This document shows positions 19,741 through 29,406 of a DNA stretch of 64,000 nt, one piece after another (positions within the stretch are counted from its first letter, which is position 1; the number at the start of each line of letters is the position of its first letter). Position numbers and translations under genes: made by a program. This DNA comes from Cordylochernes scorpioides. Lineage: Eukaryota > Arthropoda > Arachnida > Pseudoscorpiones > Chernetidae. Where the stretch lies: the NCBI GenBank assembly GCA_030710605.1, contig CP092879.1, positions 45,632,626-45,696,625 of the forward strand, in the 5' to 3' direction. The notes under the pieces were generated by a model. That model searched no databases. It saw only the letters and a list, made by a program, of their open reading frames with translations, and was not told where the DNA came from.

Positions 19741-20580
19741 AGGAGAAGGAGAGAGAGCATTTGGTGAAGTGATAGAATACCAACGACATCCTAGGATATT
19801 AGGTTACTCTTCAGTGATATGCTAACTTTTCACGGTGGAATCTGTGTCTACTGAACACGCGTCGGACCTGGAGGTTGTTGTTGGGTTCTATGCTATCTGG
19901 AGTATAGGACTCCAACTATGCTTTCTTCCTGTGGTGAATCTGCATAAGACTGGTGGTCTTAATAAAGTTTGGTGTGTGGATACTAAGTACTTCCATGTAT
20001 TCCTTTAATTCTGTGGTTTTATAAGTTGTTATTCTCTCTGTGTGTATGCGTGTGTGCGTGCGTGTTCGTGCGTGTAGGTTCGTGCATGTTCATATGTGTA
20101 TGTTAACTTTCTATGTGTAAATATTTAAGTGTCGGCTACAAAGTCGATGTGACAGTACTCTATTAGGCTAGCGTAAGTCTATTTTTGTCTCACAAAGCGT
20201 GTTTCTTTACTTTAGAATGAATCACTAGAACATTCCAACCTGCTTAGGTGTCCGTACTCGAATGACAAACCACTCTTGATGTTTGCTTGGTACGGTCTCG
20301 CTACAACAACCGGGGAAACGCTCGGTGCTTTTACTTTCTTCAGTTTTCCTACACATTCACCTTCCTAAATCTTTTGAAGAAAATCCTGTTCAGAATTTTT
20401 TTCTTCTTTCGGTTAAGAGATAAAAGCTGACGGGGGGCGAAGAGTATCTTTAATGAAAAGTTAAAGGCTTTTTTTTTTCTCTCTCTTAGAAATGATATCC
20501 GGCGATTCCTCCTATTGTAATTTACTTTCTGTATCTACAATGGTACATTAATATAAACGCTCATTAAGTCCTACACTAGC
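19741..20580. other. Interval with GT microsatellite
   Basis: A (GTGC/GTGT)n tract lies at about 20036-20100. CTGGTGGTCTTAATAAAGTT at 19950 resembles CTGGAGGTCTTAATAACGGT at 30910. No gene is recognised. Confidence 0.4.
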
Positions 20581-20827
20581 CATTGTTATGTACTAATTAC
20601 CGTGTATACATGTGGCAGTTTCCATATATGCATTATAAATATATCCATATATAAAGGTCCTCTTATATATTTTCCAGCTGAAAGACATAAAAAAATTTCA
20701 GTATAACCTTGATTTAACGATAAAACAGTGAAAACTATCGTTAAATCAAGGAAGTCGTCAAATATTAAGGAAAAAAAAACATTGATCATTAAAAAATTAT
20801 ATATCTTGCTTAGGTTTCCTTTCACTT
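20581..20827. other. AT-rich interval with short inverted repeat
   Basis: TTGATTTAACGATAAAACAG and ACTATCGTTAAATCAAGG (20710-20756) form a hairpin like the ends of a small MITE. Nothing else is seen. Confidence 0.45.
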
Positions 20828-21449
20828 AGAACGCTCACGATTTTGCGTGTCATCCTTGCGCAGGGGTCATGCTAATCTCTGTATCGTTCCTATTGTAGTA
20901 GTTGTACCGCCGAACTGGTATTAAAGGGGTCATGCTTATCTTCTCTGTATCGTTCCTATTGTAGTAGTTGTACCGCCGAACTGGTATCACAGGGGACATG
21001 CTGATCTTCTCTGTATCGTTCCCACTGTAGTAGTTGTACCGCTGAACTGGTATCACAGGGGTCATGCTGATCTTCTCTGTAAACTTCCTATTGTAGTAGT
21101 TGTACCGCCGAACTGGTATCACAGGGGTCATGCTGATCTTCTCTGTATCGTTCCTATTGTAGTAGTTGTACCGCCGAACTGGTATCGCAGGGGCCATGCT
21201 GATCTTCTCTGTATTCTTTCTACTGTAGTATTTGTACCGCCTAACTGGTATTACAGGGGTCATGCTAATCGTCTCTGTATCGTTCCTATTGTAGTAGTTG
21301 TACCGCCGAACTGGTATCGCAGGGGCCATGCTGATCTTCTCTGTATCGTTCCTATTGTAGTAGTTGTACCGCCGAACTGGTATCACAGGGGCCATGCTGA
21401 TCTTCTCTGTATCCTTCCAATTTTAGTATATGTATCGACGAGCAAGCAC
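20828..21449 (-). pseudogene. U6 snRNA pseudogene with eight-fold internal expansion
   Basis: On the minus strand the left edge is a U6 5' end (GTGCTTGCTCGTCGATACAT, ATATACTAAAATTGG) and the right edge a U6 3' end (CCCCTGCGCAAGGATGACAC, GCAAAATCGTGAGCGTTC). Between them the core is repeated: CATGCCCC-type sites fall at 20868, 20931, then 20997 to 21393 every 66 bp. Each unit has GTTCGGCGGTACAACTACTA, a GGAACGATACAGAGAAGATC block with the ACAGAGA box, and CATGGCCCCTG, so it covers about U6 nucleotides 5-68. The catalytic 3' stem-loop occurs once only. Because 66 is divisible by three, the array holds a 181-codon open frame, which I regard as accidental. U6 is normally the catalytic snRNA of the spliceosome. 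Confidence 0.9.
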
Positions 21450-21483
21450 GTGGAGAATTGAATGTTTTGAGCAAAAATATCAG

Positions 21484-21655
21484 GGACCTCCAAGGAAAAG
21501 TATCGAATTCGAAAGAACACGAGTTCTATTGGCGAATCATTGTAACATGTTTTCTCCTGTAGAAGGGCGTTCGTTCCCGAAAGCTAGAGATTAAAGTTTT
21601 TGAAAAGTTCCCTAGTGGCCTGATATTTTTACTTAATTGTTGATATAAAGGATTA
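21484..21655 (+). other. Foldback remnant with hammerhead-like hairpin
   Basis: GGGACCTCCAAGGAAAAGTA and TTCCCTAGTGGCCTGATATT are diverged inverted arms. At 21555-21588 lies CCTGTAGAAGGGCGTTCGTT then CCCGAAAGCTAGAG, i.e. a GGG/CCC stem before GAAA. Confidence 0.45.
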
Positions 21656-21796
21656 TTTTTTTAATTGAATGTTTTAATACTAAGATATATATATATATAG
21701 GAATCGAAGTTTCTCCGTTGTTAAATGATGATAAAACGTTGTCTCTTGATCCAATTAGTCCATTCATTGAGGATTTCCGTGGAGAATACAATGGTT

Positions 21797-21822
21797 CCCC
21801 CCCCCCCCCCCCCCCCCCCCCC
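21797..21822. repeat. Poly(C) run of 26
   Basis: An uninterrupted C26 homopolymer on the plus strand. Its length is likely to be unstable, or an assembly estimate. Confidence 0.95.
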
Positions 21823-22020
21823 GCATCTATATGCTGTTGACCTAATACTAGGTTCATCCACCTTTCGAATCCATTTCCAACTTGAAGGGCAAATGATTGG
21901 GTTCCAATTGTACTTCCTCCTCCAAATTGCCCCGCGCTGTCTGAAGCAATGTTGAGGGCTGACGTTACATAACGCCGTCCAGACAGTTCCCGCCGAGATA
22001 GCGACGACATCCAAGGCCGT
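21823..22020 (-). other. Unrecognised protein-like open segment
   Basis: The minus strand reads RRYVTSALNIASDSAGQFGG, then STIGTQSFALQVGNGFERWM NLVLGQQHIDA before entering the poly(G). Codon use and composition look coding, unlike the flanks. I cannot name the family and see no clear splice sites. It could be an exon or a fragment of a large DNA element. Confidence 0.3.
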
Positions 22021-22039
22021 TCTTGTCACCCGACACCAT

Positions 22040-22654
22040 CCGCACGTGAGAGAGAAACATAAAATAAAGAGAACATTTATTATATCATTAAACTCGATTA
22101 ATTCTAAGGATTTTCCCTAAATGAATATAGTGGCAATATATTTTAAAAGCAATCAATAGATTTTTTATTTTACAGTTTGTCACTCAGCATCTTTCTCTCT
22201 CTCTCTGTTCTTTTATGTAAATAAGTTGGTAATTGCTTTGAACAGATTGCCTTGTGTCATCCCCACGTTTGACTTCGATAATTTTTGACCCCACGAGACA
22301 ATATAGAAAAAAAAAAGAGAACTATATATATTGTAGCAAAGTATTCGTTATTTTATTAACAGAGTATCATTTTTTTTATGTTTATATTTTGCTACTCTGT
22401 AAACTTCCCTCATTGCTTATCTGTTTTTATCATATATAATTTGTTCTTGCCTTAAATAAATTTCTGACTCATCCCGAAGTTGGTCTTCCCTAATTTTCCA
22501 CGTGGCAATATTTTTGAATCAATTTCAAATGGGCTAATTAAATATCCATAGTTAAAAGTTAACTTATTAACATAAATCATTATTATCTGCGTTAGAGATT
22601 TTCCTACCACAGAAACAACCAACCCTCAACAAAATTTTACTTTTATATAAATAG
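22040..22654. other. AT-rich interval without recognised feature
   Basis: The segment 22360-22480 (TTTGCTACTCTGTAAACTTC, CTTGCCTTAAATAAATTTCT) recurs at 27325-27440, so it is a dispersed repeat. Nothing coding is seen. Confidence 0.4.
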
Positions 22655-22890
22655 ATATCCACATCCTGGATGTCTTCACCATCATCCAGTCGCCCCCTGA
22701 CCTGCATGGATGTGTCTTCGGGTGAGGCTTAGATGTCCTGGCCATCCTTGCGTCCGCCAAGAGGCAAATCTTATTGAAGACACACAAGATAACCAAGTGT
22801 GAGCACAATTGCCTCTGTCTCCTTCAAAAAAATAAACGACAGGCGATATAAAAGACTTTTCACTCCTTAAGTTTTGTCCATTAGTGTATA
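22655..22890 (+). mobile_element. LINE tail fragment fused to half of a MITE
   Basis: 22660-22755 reads GATGTCTTCACCATCATCCAG, CCCCCTGACCTGCATGGATG, a diverged HRYWSC-family LINE tail. From 22765 it is the CACTCATGGACAAA MITE, ending TTAAGTTTTGTCCATTAGTG. The MITE lacks its left end. Confidence 0.6.
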
Positions 22891-22992
22891 TAAATTGATG
22901 GATATTCCTGTTCTACGAACGGATCTAGAAGGACAACTAAGTTTTACTGATGTTTTATCTTAATAATGATTTTTATCATATCATTATATGTA

Positions 22993-23796
22993 CAGTGGTA
23001 CCTCGACATACGAGTTTAATTCGTTCCGCAACCTTGCTCGTATCTTGAATTACTCGTATCTCGAAGCAAATTTCCCCATAAAAAAAATTGAACTACCATT
23101 AATCCGTTCCAACCTCCAAAATGTCACCCCAGTTATTTTTGTTATGTGGTTTTAAATAATAAAAACGTATTTATAAATATCAAATATTTATTGCACAAAA
23201 CAAAAAAGAGAATGTAAAGAAATAAATTAGATATCCTCACTGGTCTTTGCCTTTTTCGCTACATTTTTCTCGCTTTCACCTGTAGGCCGTTTAGAAAAAA
23301 CATGTCCAAGGAGGTTTGTTTCTTCCTCCCTCTCAGAATGTTCCGGAAATGAGTTAGGCAAGTGTCATTAAAAAGGTCAGATGCACGACCTGTTGCAACT
23401 TTTTCTGGGTGGTTTTTTTCCACGAACTGTGAAACTCTCTCCCACATTCCTAAGATCTCCTTTATCTCACTTGTAGGAATTTCACGTTTTAATTCAATAC
23501 TCATCATCTTTTTCTTAGCACTTGACTTTTTACAAACTTTCTTCCTATCCATGGTTATAAAAATAAATGAACTAAAACTGTAAATGTAAACGCAACACAA
23601 AACGCGAACACAAAACACAACTTATCACAGCGGAAGCACGCTGCTAACTGATCGTGATGGCGCGACTGCGTGTTACTACCGAACCGAACTCGTATCTCGA
23701 ATTTTGCTCGTAACTAAAAGCAAAAAATCACTTGCTCGTCGGCTCGTATCTCGAAAAACTCGTATGTTGGGGCGCTCGTATGTCGAGGTACCACTG
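22993..23796 (-). mobile_element. Tigger-like element, internally deleted
   Basis: The ends CAGTGGTACCTCGACATACG and its inverse are flanked by TA at 22991-22992 and 23797-23798. The subterminal ACTCGTATCTCGAA is repeated near both ends. At 804 bp it is far shorter than an autonomous Tigger, and the transposase inside keeps only its two extremities. Confidence 0.95.
23228..23552 (-). pseudogene. Tigger transposase remnant (N-terminus joined to C-terminus)
   Basis: The frame begins MDRKKVCKKSSAKKKMMSIE (23552), matching the basic start before the first HTH of CENP-B-type transposases. It then jumps to the C-terminal segment VEKNHPEKVATGRASDLFND TCLTHFRNILRGRKKQTSLD. Both DNA-binding HTHs and the DDE core are gone, so it is an internal deletion derivative. 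A one-base shift in the T6 run near 23300 diverts the last residues; the expected ending SKRPTGESEKNVAKKAKTSE is readable in the next frame to a stop at 23228. It has no catalytic function. Confidence 0.85.
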
Positions 23797-23874
23797 TATG
23801 CTTCTTCTACTGACAATGTACAGACAGTATTTATACAAACTTCTATAGAATTACGTGTACTCAGTCCTTCAGAC

Positions 23875-24105
23875 GTTTGTACTTCGTGTCAGGAGCAGCT
23901 GCACATGGCGTCTGTTCCTCATGTCAGAGGTGGTCATTTCTTTTGGAGCTAAGTCGGCCTGCCACTGAGTAGTGCTCCCAGTCTTAACGACAAAGGCAGA
24001 CGCATTCTACTTCACCCAGTCATGATGGTTGTCAAACAGACACCATCAGGGGTCACAACTTGATACCTAATATTATTGAGTGGAGATAAGAAAGAAGAAG
24101 AGAAA
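23875..24105 (+). mobile_element. Truncated LINE 3' end (GAGTGGAGATAAGAAAGAAG family)
   Basis: The sequence CATGGCGTCTGTTCCTCATG, GGAGCTAAGTCGGCCTGCCA, TACTTCACCCAGTCATGATG ends ATTGAGTGGAGATAAGAAAG. Copies of the same 3' end are at 40075-40190, 46575-46860 (minus), 51065-51260 and 56030-56300. It is linked to the C-terminal frame at 47395-47700 by the shared ending. Confidence 0.65.
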
Positions 24106-24411
24106 GAATCCAAACAAACCGTCTACAAGACAATCTGTATTTAAATCAATCTTTCAAATTAATAGAAAGACATCAACTGAGATCTTGTAATTAAATGTTG
24201 ATTTACTCCATCTTTCGGCATAAATATCAACTAAACGTTGATTTATTTTGTTGATATAAATCCGATAGATGTCGCTGACCAGCGACATGTACGGTTTGCA
24301 CACACACGCACAAAAAAACAACTAGTGCCTAAATTAAAGGTAACTTAACACTCAAAAGTACGACAATAACTAAAAAAATAAGACGTAAATAAAAACTCAT
24401 AATTTGTTCTA

Positions 24412-24731
24412 CAGGTAAATCTGTCTATAGCTCCCCCTCTAAATAGCACCTTCCTCTCTATAGCGCCTGATTTTAAACATTAAAATGTAAACATTTTACA
24501 TTAAAAGTGGCCTGTCTATATCACCCTATTTTGTTACCTGTTTATAGCACCCCCTCTAAATAGCACCTTCCTCGCTATAGCGCCTGATTTTAAACATTAA
24601 AATGTAAACATTTTACATTAAAAGTGGCCTGTCTATATCACCCTATTTTGTTACCTGTCTATAGCACCCCCTCTCTATAGCACCCTATTTTGGTGAGTCC
24701 CAAGAGGGGGCGCTATAGACAGGTTTAACTG
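24412..24731. mobile_element. Pogo-like MITE, family 2, internally duplicated
   Basis: The left end is mutated (CAGGTAAATCTGTCTATAGC) and the right end intact (GACAGGTTTAACTG). The left half, through TTACATTAAAAGTGGCCTGT, is present twice in tandem with a period of about 120 bp. Confidence 0.8.
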
Positions 24732-25029
24732 TATATATTAAAAAAAAAAACACTACCCATCTTTTATTGCAGCGTTGATTGGGAGAGGACCGGGGTTACA
24801 CAGGTATGCCAGGAGACCACCAAACATGGACACAGAGAATGCTCTCAGCGTCTCCACACAACTCACTCCTGGGAAAGCCCCCCGCATACCTATGATTCCC
24901 CCTTATATACAAACATGGCCCTATTTGTCCAATGACGTGGGAGATCAGTTCACTTAACAAACAAACAACATTCTTCCCTACAAACACTGAGAAGTTTAAA
25001 ACTGCTTTTTATAATATTATAAAATAAAT
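24732..25029. other. Interval without recognised feature
   Basis: Moderately GC-rich at 24775-24900 (GGGAGAGGACCGGGGTTACA, GGAAAGCCCCCCGCATACC), with short frames on both strands. I recognise no family. Confidence 0.35.
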
Positions 25030-25110
25030 GAAGCTTCCAGGGTTAAATTTCTTGTGCAACTTTTTATTTAAATCTTTCGGACTTGTCAGTCCTTCAACAG
25101 GAGTATCACG
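25030..25110 (-). other. Hammerhead-like hairpin next to CCAGGG arm
   Basis: The minus strand 25103-25073 reads CTCCTGTTGAAGGACTGACA then AGTCCGAAAGATTT. It has a 4-bp or longer GGAC/GTCC stem between CUGUUGA and GAAA. The neighbouring AAGCTTCCAGGGTTAAATTT resembles the foldback arms at 17301 and 25625. Confidence 0.4.
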
Positions 25111-25624
25111 TTAACAACTTAATAATAAATACATTTTTTATATATACACATTATTATATACATATTTTAAATACCTTTTATATACTGAGAGGAAAATATA
25201 TTACATTATTTCTGTTTGAAAATCAAAATTTTGAAAATATACGTGCGTGGTGGATGATACGTGCTGAATGTTAGTCAAAATAATTTGACAGCGCAATCAA
25301 TCAGCAACTTTCATGTCCACAATTAGATGTATTTTTCTAAACAATAAAATACTTAAGCAAATAGCAAAAAATCTATAAGAACACACACACACAATAAAGG
25401 AAAGTTTCTTTCATTATAGCGATAAATCTCAAGTTTTCAAACCTCGCAGTTCTTTTACAGATGGAACTTAAATGAACGTTATCTTCTTCTTCTTCTTTCT
25501 TATCTCCACACGGGGTGAAGTAGAATGCGTCTGCCTTTTTCATTAAGACTAGGAGCAAATGAACGTTATGAAAAAGAGCATTTTTTTTTTTATTGTGAGA
25601 TATACAACAACAAAAGCCTATGAG
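25111..25624. other. AT-rich interval without recognised gene
   Basis: It contains a (CA)n run at 25382-25393 and, at 25490-25560, words of the LINE 3' end family seen at 23875 (minus orientation: TCTTATCTCCACACGGGGTG). No frame is convincing. Confidence 0.4.
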
Positions 25625-25845
25625 TAAAAATATAAGGTCTCCAGGGAAAAGTATATTTTCAAAAACTTTTAACCTCTCACTTTCGAACACGAACGCTCTT
25701 CTAAAGGAAAAAACATGGTATAATTCGTGTTTTCTCCTGTAGTAGGGCGTTCCTTTCCGAAAGCTTGAGATTAAATAGTTTTTGAAAAGATACATTTCCC
25801 TGGAGGCCTGGTATTTTTACTCAATATTGATACAAGGGAGTTTCT
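25625..25845. mobile_element. Foldback element with back-to-back hammerhead-like hairpins
   Basis: The outer arms are AAGGTCTCCAGGGAAAAGTA and TACATTTCCCTGGAGGCCTG. Inside, the minus strand at 25706-25681 reads CCTTTAGAAGAGCGTTCGTG then TTCGAAAG, and the plus strand at 25735-25768 reads CCTGTAGTAGGGCGTTCCTT then TCCGAAAGCTTGAG. The two hairpins face away from each other about 30 bp apart. Confidence 0.6.
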
Positions 25846-25849
25846 TTTT

Positions 25850-26150
25850 AACAAAAGTCTTTAGGGACACTCGTCCCATACAGGATTCTCCCAGATAAGT
25901 AAACAGAAGTAAACATAACAGTTATTTATAGAAAGTGGAGATTAACATCGACCTTTCCTTCAAGTTGGATCTATCATCTGTGTTGTGCCTATTATCTGTG
26001 CTGTTTTCTTGAATTTGTGAAAAGCTAATGTATTGGGTTTGCCTCCAATTACTCTTGTTATTAGAATATATGGTGACTTGTTTTCATAACCAATCTTTTG
26101 ACGGAGAATTTCTTTCTCCTCCTTCAGTACCGGACAATAAAACGTGTAGT
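25850..26150 (-). pseudogene. LINE C-terminus related to the arm-A LINE
   Basis: The minus strand reads FYCPVLKEEKEILRQKIGYE, then ILITRVIGGKPNTLAFHKFK KTAQIIGTTQM and a stop. This parallels the end of the 1643 frame (FDCSALKEERRTLM ... ATAFYGFHKS). Its 3' UTR ends with GGGACGAGTGTCCC, a stem-loop at the same place as GGGTCAGTGACCC in the arm-A LINE. It is a second, diverged subfamily. Confidence 0.65.
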
Positions 26151-26687
26151 ATGGAAAGAGCCGTGGGTAAATTTGTTATTGCACAAAGAGAGATTCAGTG
26201 ATTTAATTGAACAAAGAGAGAGAGAACACAGATTATATAAATTAATTTTAAACTTTTTACCAACGCATCCAAGATTTGTGTTTTAAAGGGATGTACATTT
26301 AGACAACAAAGTGCATCACCTTTTCTTTACAGAGTAAGAAGAATATTGTGAGAAGCGAATGACTTGCAAAAAAAAAGTTTTCCAAGATGAAGATAGCGGA
26401 GGGAATTATGCAACAGGGAGATCTGATCTTGAACTATGGTGAGATTAGATATAGGGAGGGGGGTTATAGGGGCTAACAAAGAGAGAGAGATATTGAAACT
26501 CATTTATTACAATGTCCATATAAGATTATATCCTAAGGTAGTCATCCTTTTCTTAGAACAAATTTGTTTACATAGATATAGAGATAAAATAATTTTGTAT
26601 AATAATCATTTATTTCACTAAGAAAAGTTCTAATTATGTAAATATTTACCTGTATATAAATATTATCTTTCAGTTTCTTGGAAAGTT
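26151..26687. other. Interval with possible LINE-like remnants
   Basis: 26098-26283 and 26436-26618 have short plus frames (RLYKLILNFLPTHPRFVF; LIYYNVHIRLYPKVVILF). The order resembles a decayed LINE C-terminus but there is no diagnostic motif. Confidence 0.3.
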
Positions 26688-26720
26688 GCCTGTCGAAGGA
26701 CATCAAAGTCCGAAAGCTTG
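26688..26720 (+). other. Hammerhead-like hairpin
   Basis: GCCTGTCGAAGGACATCAAA then GTCCGAAAGCTTGCC: CUGUCGA, a GGAC/GTCC stem, GAAA. It is followed by AGCTTTGATAAAGAGAAACA. The usual A at the fourth core position is U. Confidence 0.4.
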
Positions 26721-26940
26721 CCGAATTTACAGCTTTGATAAAGAGAAACACGTCGCCGTTAACTTTTGTTTCTTCTTCAAGATGATGTCAGGCGATTCCT
26801 TCTCTTGTAATATGATTATATAAGATTAAATACACAGAATAAATATGGTTATATAATGATAAATATATGAATAAATAGATAAAAATAATTGATAAATAGA
26901 GTAGAAAGAGAGAGAAGGGCATTTTAAATTTATGAGATAT

Positions 26941-27115
26941 CAAAATTCGAAACTATTATAGACCCGTATGATTCTTTTAAAAATTAAACAATTTCTACTG
27001 CCCTTACTGTAATGGAAAAATTAATGGGAGAGCCTGGCTCATAAATGGTGAACCCTCCAATAAAAGAATCATACGCGTCTATAATAGTTTCAAATTTTCA
27101 TAGCAGATGGCGCGC
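26941..27115. mobile_element. Hairpin element CAAAATTCGAAAC ... GATGGCGCGCTA
   Basis: The arms ATCAAAATTCGAAACTATTA TAGACCCGTATGATTC and their inverse enclose the dispersed core (TTCTACTGCCCTTACTG, GGTGAACCCTCC), and are followed by CAGATGGCGCGCTAATGC. Relatives are at 34873-34998, 60075-60240 and 62500-62690. Confidence 0.65.
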
Positions 27116-27480
27116 TAATGCATCATATATGAGATATGTTAATGGAGTTTTATACTTGCAGAAGAACCGTGAAGTTTCAAAGGTCGTGATTTTTCTCGCT
27201 ATAGTAGAAGATCAATTTCTCCATTGTTCTTAGATTTATTTTTCTTAATATAATAGAAAAGTATTTATTATATTTTATGTACACAGATTATTAATGCTTT
27301 TTTTTATATTTATATTATTTATATTTTTCTACTCTGGAAACTTCCCTCATTGCTTATCTTATATCTTATAAATGTTGATGTTGTTCTTGTCTTAAATAAA
27401 TTACCGTTTCATTCTGAAGTTTGTCTTTCCTGATTTTCTTACGTGACAATATTATACCACCTTATAATATGGTAGACTAA
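27116..27480. other. Interval with dispersed AT-rich repeat
   Basis: 27325-27440 matches 22380-22500 (TTTTTCTACTCTGGAAACTT, CTTGTCTTAAATAAATTACC). Nothing coding is seen. Confidence 0.4.
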
Positions 27481-27689
27481 AAAAAATGGTCCAATGGCTC
27501 CTGATTCTTGAAAAAGTCCAACCCCACCAGCGAGTGCAAGTAACCAAACGGGGCACATTTGTAAGTGCAAAGTCGAACTGCTTTTCATATGTGTAGACAT
27601 GTAGTGCACTTACAGTAAAATCAGTCGCCTACTTCTACCCACCATTATTATCATGACCTGTACCACGTGTACTAGGGATAAGCAAAAAA
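27481..27689 (+). mobile_element. 5'-truncated tRNA-derived SINE
   Basis: It starts in the body (AATGGTCCAATGGCTCCTGA), without the tRNA head, and ends GTGTACTAGGGATAAGCAAA. Confidence 0.85.
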
Positions 27690-27729
27690 AAATGGTATAC
27701 TCTCTCTCTTCAGACCTTTTTTGTTTTTT

Positions 27730-28035
27730 AAATACATTTTTTCAAAATATTGATGTTGTGCGAACGTTTTAGCAACATGTTCAAGTGGCTAGTGTCTCTG
27801 ACATGTCTCTGCCAAGACTGCAGGTCTTTGCCCACCTCAAGAATACCTGCTGCCAAGTTCTCATGTAAATAGCAACATGCCCCCTGGCGCGGCGTGACGT
27901 CACCACACACGTGAGTGAAGCAACCTCCCCCCCTCCCTCGGAACTTTCCGCGAGGTCAATGGAACGCGTTAAATATAACCCGGGCCAACCTGTTGTCTAG
28001 CGTGATACTGCACCGTGTAGCTGGGGACTCTGTTA
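27730..28035. other. GC-rich, promoter-like stretch
   Basis: It contains the palindrome TGACGTCA (27895-27902, a CRE-type site), CACGTG at about 27908, CACCGTGTAG and AAATATAACCCGGGCC. It is markedly less AT-rich than its surroundings. It could be a promoter, a CpG-type island or an LTR end. I see no gene just downstream on either strand, only the satellite at 28040. Confidence 0.3.
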
Positions 28036-28039
28036 ACTT

Positions 28040-29090
28040 ATTACACCAGGCAAAATTTGAACATTGTGGAATTTATCCACTTTTGGTGCAATAATGCTTC
28101 CATTTACCTGAATTCGGAGTTGAGTTTTCTTGATTCTTTTTTTTTTTTTTTTTTGACCCGTCTGTTTAATATGTCTCATACTGTGGTAAACGCCGTTTGA
28201 AAACTGAACGTTTAGAAAAATTTCAATTCGGTTAAAATCGCTCTGTGATTTGATAGGTTCAGGCATTGGTTTCAACATTGTTTCCATTTACGTGAATTCG
28301 GAGTTAAGTTTTCTTCATTCTTTTCTTGCCTGTGGTTCACTATTTCTCATACCGTGGTAAAACTTTGAACGCAGTTTGGTGCTAATTTTGGCTTTGAAAA
28401 CTGCACGTTTGAAAAATACCAATTCGGTTGAAATCTATACCCGTATATATCCCTCTGAGATTTGATAGGTTCAGGCATTGGTTTCAACAATCTGTGAATT
28501 CGGAGTTAGATATTTTTTTATTATTTTGTGGCCATTCGTTCACTATTTCTCAAACTATGGTAAACTTTGGACCCCGTTTGGTGCTAATTTTCGCTTTGAA
28601 AACTGCACGTTTAAAAAATACCAATTCGGTTAAAATCTGAGATTTGATAGGTTCAGGCATTGGGTTCAACATTGTCTCCATTTACGTGAATTCAAAGTTA
28701 GGTATTTCTTCATTCTTTTGTGGCCGTTCGTTCACTATTTCTTATGCTGGGGTAAACTATGGACACCTTTTGGTGAAAATTTTAGCTTTGAAAACTACAC
28801 GTTTGAAAAATACCAATTCGGTTGATATCTATACGCGTATATATCCTTCTGTGATTTGATAGGTTCGGGAATTTTCTTCAACAAAGTTTCCATTTACGTG
28901 AATTCAGAGTTAGATATTTATTCATTCTTTTGTGGCCACATTCGTTCACTATTTCTTATGCTGTGGTAAACTTTGGACGCCATGTTTAGCGTGAATTTTC
29001 GCTCTTCGAAAACTACACGTTTAAAAAATTAAAAAAAAAAACAATTCGGTTAAAACTTTTACCCGTATATCACTTTATGATTTGGGGATT
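28040..29090. repeat. Satellite, about 200-bp unit, five copies
   Basis: AATTCGGTT recurs at 28225, 28421, 28623, 28815 and 29043 (periods 196, 202, 192, 228). Units share TTCCATTTACGTGAATTCGG, CACTATTTCTCATAC, CTGCACGTTTGAAAAATACC and GATTTGATAGGTTCAGGCAT. Copies are diverged, so the array is not recently homogenised. Confidence 0.9.
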
Positions 29091-29404
29091 GGCTTATTTA
29101 ACTTTTTTTTAATCACATTTAGGTAATGAGAGGTGAATATAATGTTTTAAAATATAATAAACTATTGATTATATTGGATATAAATTGTATTTAATTAAAA
29201 GACAAATGGGTTAGTATTTTAGAAAAATCCAAAATGCTGTTTTCAGATAATTTAAAACGATACTATTTTCCTTCTCTTTTTTTTTTTTTTGTTTTTGTTT
29301 GCCGAGTATATATGAGTTTATATATGGAAATATATAAATAGAAAGGATAGTAGGAGAGAATACCTTTAACCTATGTATATATTATTGTACCAACATAATT
29401 TATA
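29091..29404. other. AT-rich interval without recognised feature
   Basis: Long A and T runs, and no frame or element end before the Tc1 target TA. Confidence 0.4.
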
Positions 29405-29406
29405 TA

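Noticed and set aside
20850-21395. 181-codon minus-strand frame with repeated IPVRRYNYYNRNDTEK
   Set aside because: It lies wholly within the U6-derived array with a 66-bp period. A repeat protein is possible in principle, but the U6 origin explains the sequence.
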